Below, in pieces: positions 31,148-37,079 of a stretch of 37,079 bases of DNA; position 1 is the stretch's first letter; every line of letters starts with the position of its first letter. The stretch is from an uncultured Collinsella sp. (lineage in GTDB: Bacteria; Actinomycetota; Coriobacteriia; Coriobacteriales; Coriobacteriaceae), in assembly GCA_900543615.1 (NCBI GenBank), contig UQSC01000005.1, positions 1 to 37,079 on the forward strand, written 5' to 3'. The position numbers and the translations under genes are program-made. Under the pieces are notes generated by a model. It was not told the DNA's origin, searched no databases, and saw only the letters and a program-made list of their open reading frames with translations.

Positions 31148-32358
31148 TGGGTATCGCCGATCACATCAAGAACGGAATATCGCGTCGCGGCTTTGTACTC
31201 GGTGGGGCTGCCGCGGGCGCTGCCACGGTGCTTGCCGGATGCTCGAAAAAAACGGGCACCAGCGATGATGCCGCCGGCGAGCCGCAGGTTATCAAGGATG
31301 ATTCCAAAATCATCTCGATTACGGATGAGTACGAGGCAGTCGACATCGATCTTGAGCCGGCGGCGTCATGGACGCTGCCTCTGGGTACGCTGCTGTACTA
31401 CTGCGACGGCGATTACGCCGCGGCGATGATGGCGCCCGCATCGGCACTGCACGCCAACACACTCGGTGTGCTCAACCTGGGCGATGGCTCGCTTACCACA
31501 TTAATCGAGGATCCTATCGAGGGCACGGGATATGCATTCTACGATGTCCGTGCCGGCGACAGCGTATTCGCGTGGGTTGAGATGAACTTTGCCAATTCAT
31601 CGTGGAAGCTCTACGGTCAAAATCTGTCGGGCGCTTCGCTTTCTGGCGACGTGGTTGAGCTCGATCGAGGTGGCAAGGACTATGATCCGCCGCTGTTTAC
31701 GGCGTTCGGGTCATCAGTCATCTGGTATAAAATGCCCTCGGCAGGTGGCAATAAAACGAGTAGCGATTCGTTTTGCTATCGTCGCTCGCTTGATGAATCC
31801 AAGGCCGAGACAATTTGGAAATCGACGGGCCGCTTTGCATCGGCCCCGCGCGCGAGCGACGGCATTTTGACCATCTCGCCGCGTGTCCGCAACGACGAGG
31901 GCGTCTACTACGGCATAACGGCAATCGATCTGACCGACGGCAACAACACCAAGCGTGCCCAGTTGGTCCTTCCTTCGTCAGTTTCGCCTTTCGAGGCCGT
32001 ATATATGGGCGATACCTTCGTGTTTTCTATCGAGGCGGCCTATAGTGGCGTGGGCAGCCTGGGCAATATGGGCACGTATATCGGTAATGAGGGAGGGCCG
32101 TACCTCTTCCTGTCACGCGAGCCGCTCGCATGTGCGGCTGGCAAGAAGAATAAATACCTTGTTAAGGTACAGGCGTCGCATTTCCTGATCGACACCTCTG
32201 CCAAGACCTATGGCTCGCTGCTGTCGCCCGACCGCGCTTTGGAGTATGGCGATTATCCAGCTACGGCGGGAAAATCGGACTCATTCCTTACGTACGCCAC
32301 GGTGCGCAACAGCCAGGGTATACCAGAGACGGTCACTGCACGCCTATTCTCTCTTTAA
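31147..32358 (+). CDS. Tat-exported lipoprotein of unknown function
   Basis: The 403-residue product has a signal with a twin arginine (SRRGFVLGG, 12-20) and a lipobox LAGC with Cys at about 32, so it is probably exported folded and lipid-anchored. The mature part has recurring aromatic beta-strand patterns (FAWVEMNF, VIWYKMPS, YYGITAIDL, FVFSIEAAY), suggesting a beta-propeller-like fold, but no family was recognised. Its ATG overlaps the TSCPD stop by one base (TAATG), so the pair is translationally coupled. A role for the TSCPD partner with it is not known. Confidence 0.75.
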   Translation: MGIADHIKNGISRRGFVLGGAAAGAATVLAGCSKKTGTSDDAAGEPQVIKDDSKIISITDEYEAVDIDLEPAASWTLPLGTLLYYCDGDYAAAMMAPASALHANTLGVLNLGDGSLTTLIEDPIEGTGYAFYDVRAGDSVFAWVEMNFANSSWKLYGQNLSGASLSGDVVELDRGGKDYDPPLFTAFGSSVIWYKMPSAGGNKTSSDSFCYRRSLDESKAETIWKSTGRFASAPRASDGILTISPRVRNDEGVYYGITAIDLTDGNNTKRAQLVLPSSVSPFEAVYMGDTFVFSIEAAYSGVGSLGNMGTYIGNEGGPYLFLSREPLACAAGKKNKYLVKVQASHFLIDTSAKTYGSLLSPDRALEYGDYPATAGKSDSFLTYATVRNSQGIPETVTARLFSL

Positions 32359-32417
32359 GCTTAGAGGGGTTAAAAAGGCGCCAACAGGGGAATAAACGCG
32401 TTGTAATTGTGAGTACC

Positions 32418-32456
32418 GCCCGCCGAGCTGCCGCGTCATAGCGGCATCTGGCGGGC
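32418..32456 (+). other. Interrupted hairpin before the response regulator
   Basis: Outer stem GCCCGCC/GGCGGGC and inner stem TGCCGC/GCGGCA. There is no T run after it, so it is either a weak terminator for the lipoprotein gene or a leader structure. Confidence 0.4.
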
Positions 32457-32511
32457 TCAGGTGCGTTAAAATGGGCTTGTTCTTAGCTAATTGAGACAGG
32501 GGGGCCGTGTT

Positions 32512-33234
32512 ATGGCTTCAGATGCAAAAAAGATTCTGCTGGTCGAGGATGAGAAGGCAATCCGTGACGCCGTCGCTGCCTATCTCGAGCGCGAAGGCTA
32601 CTGGGTTGTGGGCGTCGGCGACGGTCAGTCCGCGATCGAGGAGTTCGAGAAGCATCAGTTCGACCTGGTCGTGCTCGACCTTATGCTCCCCAAGATTCCC
32701 GGCGAGCGCGTTTGCCGCACCATTCGCGATACCTCGGATGTCCCCATCATCATGCTGACGGCTAAGGGCGAGATCGAGGACCGTATTATCGGTCTTGAGC
32801 TCGGCGCCGATGACTATCTGATTAAGCCGTTCTCGCCGCGCGAGCTCGTCGCCCGCGTTCGTGCTCTGTTCCGCCGTGCCCATCAGGCCGACGAGCCCGC
32901 CGTCGAGGTGCTCGACTTCGGCGATCTGGTCATCGATATCTCGGGCCACAAGATCTTGGTCGAGGGCAAGGAAGTCGATCTGACGGCTTCCGAGTTCAAG
33001 CTGCTCACCACGCTTGCCCGCCATCCCGGCCGTGTGTATAACCGCATGGAGCTGGTCGAGAAGGTGCTCGGGTATGACTTTGAGGGTTATGAGCGCACCA
33101 TCGATAGCCACGTGAAGAACCTTCGCGCCAAGCTGGGCGATGATCCCAAGAAGCCCAAGTGGCTCTACACCGTCCATGGTGTCGGCTATCGCTTCGAGGC
33201 TCCGGCCAAGACCGATAAGTCGGACGAGAAATAG
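32512..33234 (+). CDS. OmpR-family response regulator
   Basis: The 240-residue protein has a receiver domain (phospho-acceptor Asp56 in VVLDLMLP, acidic pair Glu12-Asp13, Lys105 in LIKPF) and a C-terminal OmpR winged helix (ASEFKLLTTLARHPGRVYNRMELVEKV, then YERTIDSHVKNLRAKLGDD and TVHGVGYRFE). The start is ATG at 32512 after AGGGGGG; seven upstream codons are excluded because they run through this site. The kinase gene follows 11 bases later. The signal is unknown; the pattern is like BaeR/PhoB-type envelope regulators. Confidence 0.95.
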   Translation: MASDAKKILLVEDEKAIRDAVAAYLEREGYWVVGVGDGQSAIEEFEKHQFDLVVLDLMLPKIPGERVCRTIRDTSDVPIIMLTAKGEIEDRIIGLELGADDYLIKPFSPRELVARVRALFRRAHQADEPAVEVLDFGDLVIDISGHKILVEGKEVDLTASEFKLLTTLARHPGRVYNRMELVEKVLGYDFEGYERTIDSHVKNLRAKLGDDPKKPKWLYTVHGVGYRFEAPAKTDKSDEK

Positions 33235-33245
33235 GGAAATCACAT

Positions 33246-34811
33246 ATGACACCTGCGCGCTTTGAAATCGGACAAAAGCACAAGCAGGAGAGCGAGGCGG
33301 GTTCCAAGGCTAGTTGGAACACGCCTCGTTCCGATTCACGGCCAACGATGAGCTATCCCTCGCGCATGGCACTTGCTTTTGCCCTGACATCGCTCATGAC
33401 GGTATTGGTGCTGGTGGGCGTTGTCTCTGTTGTGTGGGGCACGGTCTTTTCGGATTACACACGCTCCAATATCGTCGAAATCGCAAATTCCGCTGCCGAG
33501 AAGTTGGCAACCTCATATGAGGAAAACGGCTCTTGGACCGCGGGAGAACTGCGCACGGTCGCAACGTCGAGTTTGGTTTCCGACGATCTGGGTATGCAGG
33601 TCGTCAATAAAAAGGGCGTGATCGTTTATGACGATTCCTGGCCCTCGGCAAGCGCTACCGCCGATGTACGCGAAAACCAGGCTACGACCGACGACACGAG
33701 CGGCAAGAGGGCATCGCATAGCCCGGTTTCGTCTGCTCCAACCGACTCCGATAGCGTTGCTGACGTCGAGATTGTAACGTCTTCCGGCGAGCATGTCGGA
33801 CAGGTAAAGCTGTGGGCCATCGGCTCCGACGCTCTGCTCACCAAGGCGGACTCTGCGTTTAGGGAGAAGACCTTTAACGCCATGGCCCTCGCCGCGGTTG
33901 TTGCAATCTGCATTTCGGTCGTTATCGGATCGCTCGTGTCGCGCATGCTCACCAAGCCGATTCATCGCATCACCAGTACCGCAAAGCAAATCCGTGACGG
34001 CGACCTGTCGGCTCGCACGGGACTGCGCGGTGATGACGAGATCGATCAGCTGGGTGAGACCTTCGATGAGATGGCCACTTCGCTCGAGAAGGATATGAAA
34101 CACGAGAAGCGCCTGACCTCAGACGTTGCACACGAGCTTCGCACGCCGCTTATGGCCATGCTCGCAACGGTCGAGGCCATGCAGGATGGCGTGTATCCCA
34201 CCGACGATGAGCATTTGGAGACCGTTGCTTCCGAGACTCGTCGCCTGGCTCGTCTGGTGCAGCAGATGCTCGACCTGTCTCGCATGGAAAACAGCACGGC
34301 TCCGCTCAACCTTGAGCCGGTGGACATGGTTCCTTTCGTGCGTTCCATCGTCAATGCCCAGGAGCGCCTGTTTGTCGACCGCGATCTGCGCCTGCGTTTT
34401 GCGGACGAGACCCAGGGTCACGACGATGTCGTCGAGGCCGATCCCGACATGATCACGCAATGTGTTATCAACCTCATGAGCAACGCCATGCGCTACACCC
34501 CCGAGGGCGGTTGGGTCGTGGTGTCGGTGCTCAGTGACCGCAAGCACGTCAGCATTGCCGTTTCTGATACCGGCATCGGTATTGCCAAGGACGATCTGTC
34601 GCGCATCTTCGGGCGGTTTTGGCGCGCCGATGCCAGTCGCGCCCGCGAAGCTGGCGGCCTGGGCGTTGGCCTCGCCGTGACCAAGCAGATCGTCGAGCGT
34701 CACCATGGCTACATTTCCGTGGAGTCGGAGCTTGGAAAGGGTACGACTTTTACAATTCATCTGCCCCGCGAGCACACGGCAGACGCGGCATCTACTACAA
34801 TGGAGCACTAG
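33246..34811 (+). CDS. Membrane sensor histidine kinase
   Basis: The 521-residue partner of the adjacent response regulator. Membrane helices lie at about 41-66 and 211-234, flanking an extracellular sensor of about 145 residues with a Ser/Thr/Asp-rich stretch (135-172). Then come HAMP (about 235-285), HisKA with His296 in DVAHELRTPL, and a HATPase domain (NLMSNAMRYTPEG, SDTGIGI, GGLGVGLAV). The N-terminus has about 40 cytoplasmic hydrophilic residues. ATG at 33246 follows AGGGA by 8 bases. The ligand is not deducible. Confidence 0.95.
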   Translation: MTPARFEIGQKHKQESEAGSKASWNTPRSDSRPTMSYPSRMALAFALTSLMTVLVLVGVVSVVWGTVFSDYTRSNIVEIANSAAEKLATSYEENGSWTAGELRTVATSSLVSDDLGMQVVNKKGVIVYDDSWPSASATADVRENQATTDDTSGKRASHSPVSSAPTDSDSVADVEIVTSSGEHVGQVKLWAIGSDALLTKADSAFREKTFNAMALAAVVAICISVVIGSLVSRMLTKPIHRITSTAKQIRDGDLSARTGLRGDDEIDQLGETFDEMATSLEKDMKHEKRLTSDVAHELRTPLMAMLATVEAMQDGVYPTDDEHLETVASETRRLARLVQQMLDLSRMENSTAPLNLEPVDMVPFVRSIVNAQERLFVDRDLRLRFADETQGHDDVVEADPDMITQCVINLMSNAMRYTPEGGWVVVSVLSDRKHVSIAVSDTGIGIAKDDLSRIFGRFWRADASRAREAGGLGVGLAVTKQIVERHHGYISVESELGKGTTFTIHLPREHTADAASTTMEH

Positions 34812-34869
34812 CTTTTCGCTACTCGGTGAAGGAGGGGTCTTGTCCCTGCCGCTCCGAGTTTGCGAAAAC

Positions 34870-34889
34870 ATGCGGGAAAGAACCCGCAT
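34870..34889 (+). other. Hairpin between kinase gene and purC
   Basis: ATGCGGG pairs with CCCGCAT across AAAGAA, with no T run afterwards. It may be a leader element of purC or a remnant terminator. The 109-base gap holds nothing else I recognise. Confidence 0.3.
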
Positions 34890-34920
34890 TACTGTCGTAT
34901 TTAGGTAAGGAGTGACTCAC

Positions 34921-35808
34921 GTGACAACGATGGAGCGTCGTCCGGATTCCCGTGGCAAGGTTCGTGATATTTACGATGCCGGTGAAAACCTGCTGATGGT
35001 CGCCACCGACCGCATTTCTGCGTTTGACTTCATTCTTCCCGACGAGATTCCGTTTAAGGGAGAGGTACTCAATCGCATCTCGGCATTCTGGTTCGATAAG
35101 TTTGCCGACATCGTCCCCAACCATCTCGTTTCCATCGACCCGGCGGATTTCCCCGAGGAGTTTGCTGAGTATCGTGACTACCTCGCTGGCCGCGCCATGC
35201 TGGTTAAGAAGGCCCAGACGATTCCTATCGAGTGCATCGTCCGCGGCTATCTGACCGGTTCGGGCAAGAAGACCTACGACGAGAACGGCACCGTCTGCGG
35301 CATCCAGCTGCCTGAGGGCCTGACCGAGGCTTCCAAGCTTCCTGAGCCGCTGTTCACGCCGTCCACGAAGGCCGAGATCGGTGACCACGACGAGAACATC
35401 TCGTTCGAGCGTTGCTGCGAGATCGTGGGCGAGGACATCGCCACGCAGATTCGTGACCTTTCCCTCAAGATCTACAAGGCCGCTGCCGAGTACGCCGCGA
35501 CCCGTGGCATCATCATCGCCGACACCAAGTTCGAGTTTGGTGTCATCGATGGCAAGGTCACGCTGATCGACGAGTGCCTCACGCCCGACTCTAGCCGTTT
35601 CTGGCCTGCTGCCAGCTACGAGGAGGGCAAGATCCAGCCTAGCTACGACAAGCAATTCGTCCGCAATTGGCTCAAGGCCAACTGGGATATGACGGGGGAG
35701 ACCCCGCACCTGCCCGCCGAGGTCATCGATGGCACGTCCGAGCGCTATCGCGAGGCCTTCCAGATCATCACGGGCTCCCAGTTCACAAGCATGAAGGAGA
35801 ACGCATAA
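34921..35808 (+). CDS. purC: SAICAR synthetase (phosphoribosylaminoimidazole-succinocarboxamide synthase)
   Basis: PurC joins aspartate to CAIR with ATP, the step before PurB's first reaction. The 295-residue protein has RGKVRDIYD, ATDRISAFDFILPDEIPFKG, VRGYLTGSGKKTY and LIDECLTPDSSRFW, all family signatures; the length is that of the longer type. The start is GTG at 34921, 9 bases after TAAGGAG; a GTG at 34912 lies inside that ribosome site. The downstream membrane gene begins directly after the stop codon. Confidence 0.96.
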   Translation: MTTMERRPDSRGKVRDIYDAGENLLMVATDRISAFDFILPDEIPFKGEVLNRISAFWFDKFADIVPNHLVSIDPADFPEEFAEYRDYLAGRAMLVKKAQTIPIECIVRGYLTGSGKKTYDENGTVCGIQLPEGLTEASKLPEPLFTPSTKAEIGDHDENISFERCCEIVGEDIATQIRDLSLKIYKAAAEYAATRGIIIADTKFEFGVIDGKVTLIDECLTPDSSRFWPAASYEEGKIQPSYDKQFVRNWLKANWDMTGETPHLPAEVIDGTSERYREAFQIITGSQFTSMKENA

Positions 35809-36384
35809 GTGAGTACCCGTAGCGCCACGAACAAGCGCACGCAATCCCACGAAGTTACCGGGGTTGCGCGCAAGTCTGCCGCATCTGCTAAGCCCGCCCG
35901 CCAAGCAGCGGGCTCCGTTCGCGTCGTGCCGGCTTCGTCTAAGGCACGCCGCAAAGAGCTCGAGAAGGGCGAGAACCTCGAGGGCCTCTCTAAAGAGGAG
36001 AAGCGCGCCCGCAAGGCTAAGCAGCGCGCCAAGGAGGACCGCATCTATACGGTGTCGAATATCCTCCTCAAGCAGGACGAGGACTACACCAAGCGCCGTC
36101 GCATCTGGTGGATTGTGCTCGCCATTGGCATGGTGCTCGTCGTGGCAATTTGGGCCTCGCTGTACTTCGCTCCCGCTGGCATGGTGTCCAGCCCTGTCCA
36201 GATGGTCGGCATCGTTTTGTCCTATGTCATCATCCTAGGTGACTTTATCTACGACTTCGCTCGTATTCGTCCCTTGCGCAACATGTACCGCGCGCAGGCC
36301 GAGGGCATGTCCGAGAACAAGCTCAACGCTCTTATCGAGCGCGCAGCTGCCGAGGAGGACAAGAAGGACTCCAAGAAGAAGTAG
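35809..36384 (+). CDS. Basic two-helix membrane protein, unknown function
   Basis: The 191-residue product starts at GTG 35809 immediately after the purC stop (TAAGTG), so it is coupled to purC. The N-terminal 100 residues are very Lys/Arg-rich and probably disordered or coiled (KARRKELEKGENLEGLSKEEKRARKAKQRAKED). Two membrane helices follow at about 100-120 and 129-148, then an acidic/basic tail ending KKDSKKK. Function unknown; linkage to purine synthesis by coupling alone is weak evidence. A strong terminator follows. Confidence 0.8.
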   Translation: MSTRSATNKRTQSHEVTGVARKSAASAKPARQAAGSVRVVPASSKARRKELEKGENLEGLSKEEKRARKAKQRAKEDRIYTVSNILLKQDEDYTKRRRIWWIVLAIGMVLVVAIWASLYFAPAGMVSSPVQMVGIVLSYVIILGDFIYDFARIRPLRNMYRAQAEGMSENKLNALIERAAAEEDKKDSKKK

Positions 36385-36414
36385 CGTTTGCATACATACT
36401 TATCGCTAAGATAT

Positions 36415-36445
36415 AAGGCGCGTCGTTTTTGCGGCGCGCCTTTTT
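36415..36445 (+). terminator. Terminator after the purC unit
   Basis: AAGGCGCG pairs with CGCGCCTT across a 12-base loop, running into five T. Confidence 0.85.
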
Positions 36446-36473
36446 ACTGTTCTATAGATAGATGGAGTGGCAC

Positions 36474-37040
36474 ATGATTCGAGCTGCCCTGACGGTCGAA
36501 GAGGCTCTGGAGGGCATGAAGGCCCTGGAGCCCAAGATTAAAAACTACGCGCGCCTGGTCGTCCGCAAGGGCGTAAACGTCAAGCCCGGCCAGGAGGTCG
36601 TCGTTCAGTCTCCGGTCGAGTGCGCGCCGTTTGCGCGCGTGGTGGTCGCGGAGGCCTATGCTGCCGGCGCCGGCCACGTGACGGTCATTTGGGCCGATGA
36701 TGCCGTGACGAGGCTCACGTACGAGCATGTCGAGAAAAGCTATTTTGAGCAGACGTCCGAGTGGAAGCGCATGCAGCTGGATTCCTTGGCCCAGGATGGT
36801 GCCTGCTTTGTCTTTATCGAGGGTGCGGATCCTGCGGCCCTCAAGGGCATCGATCCAGCCAAGCCGGCCGCGGCATCAAAGGCGAGGAATACGCAGTGCA
36901 AAGTTTTCCGCCGTGGACTGGATTACAACATCAATCCGTGGTGCATCGCCGGCGCTCCGGTCGTGGCTTGGGCGCACGAGGTGTTCCCGGGAGACGCCGA
37001 TGAGGTTGCAATCTATAAGCTGTGGAATGCGATTCTGCAC
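36474..37040 (+). CDS. M29-family aminopeptidase, partial (N-terminal 189 residues)
   Basis: The start is ATG at 36474. The segments YARLVVRKGVNVKPGQEVVVQ and SPVECAPFARVVVAEAYAAGA are typical of thermophilic-type aminopeptidases (AmpS/PepS, peptidase M29), metal enzymes that trim N-terminal residues from peptides. Only the N-terminal domain is present; the metal ligands lie further on and are lost. The frame ends at 37040, where the adapter begins; any further translation is adapter-derived. Confidence 0.85.
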
Positions 37041-37079
37041 CTGTCTCTTATACACATCTCCGAGCCCACGAGACCGAGG
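37041..37079 (+). other. Untrimmed Nextera adapter (i7 side)
   Basis: Positions 37041-37074 match the reverse complement of the Nextera read-2 adapter, starting with mosaic end CTGTCTCTTATACACATCT. The last five bases CGAGG would be the start of an i7 index, from memory N710. Confidence 0.97.

Overview
This is a 37 kb stretch of chromosome around the replication origin of a high-GC, Gram-positive-type bacterium. The best fit is a coriobacterium of the Collinsella kind (class Coriobacteriia). That placement is inferred from four things: the actinobacterial order dnaA-dnaN-recF-DUF721-gyrB-gyrA, a PafBC-like WYL pair, Tat and LPXTG-type exported proteins, and about 58-60% GC in most genes. It was not checked against a database. 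Both ends are untrimmed Illumina Nextera adapter (1-41 and 37041-37079), so gyrA and the last gene are cut by the sequencing library, not by biology.

Layout. Genes left of about 8.9 kb run leftward: a GHKL-ATPase/winged-helix gene, dnaA, dnaN, recF, a DUF721 (DciA-like) gene, gyrB and gyrA. Genes from 9.2 kb run rightward: rpmH, rnpA, yidD, yidC, khpB (jag), rsmG, three parS sites, parA, parB and a small membrane protein. This divergence, with DnaA-box-like repeats at 8.96-9.02 kb and an AT-rich tract with DnaA-trio-like TAR triplets in the dnaA-dnaN gap (5.57-5.59 kb), marks a bipartite oriC. From 14.4 to 21.4 kb come rlmN, ddl, an exonuclease-DinG helicase fusion and, convergent with it, two overlapping WYL regulators. 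From 21.5 to 25 kb lie a very large membrane protein built on a degenerate M28 peptidase fold and a small membrane protein. From 25 to 28.5 kb is a sortase-anchored thioester adhesin. Then follow tRNA-Gly(CCC) with an array of partial copies of its 3' end, purB, a TSCPD protein coupled to a Tat lipoprotein, an OmpR-type two-component system, purC with a small membrane protein, and the start of an M29 aminopeptidase.

How it fits together. The left half holds initiation (DnaA, clamp, RecF, helicase-loader-like DUF721, gyrase) and segregation (ParA, ParB, parS) around one origin. The rightward origin operon makes L34, RNase P protein and membrane-insertion factors. The most unusual items are: a SpoIIAB-like ATPase with a long Q/P/M-rich linker and a C-terminal winged helix placed directly before dnaA; a DnaA whose DNA-contact motif reads NHST instead of DHTT, beside boxes of the form TTTTCAACA; a pseudo-peptidase with an insertion of about 670 disordered residues; and an exactly 131-bp-spaced array of tRNA-Gly 3' ends.
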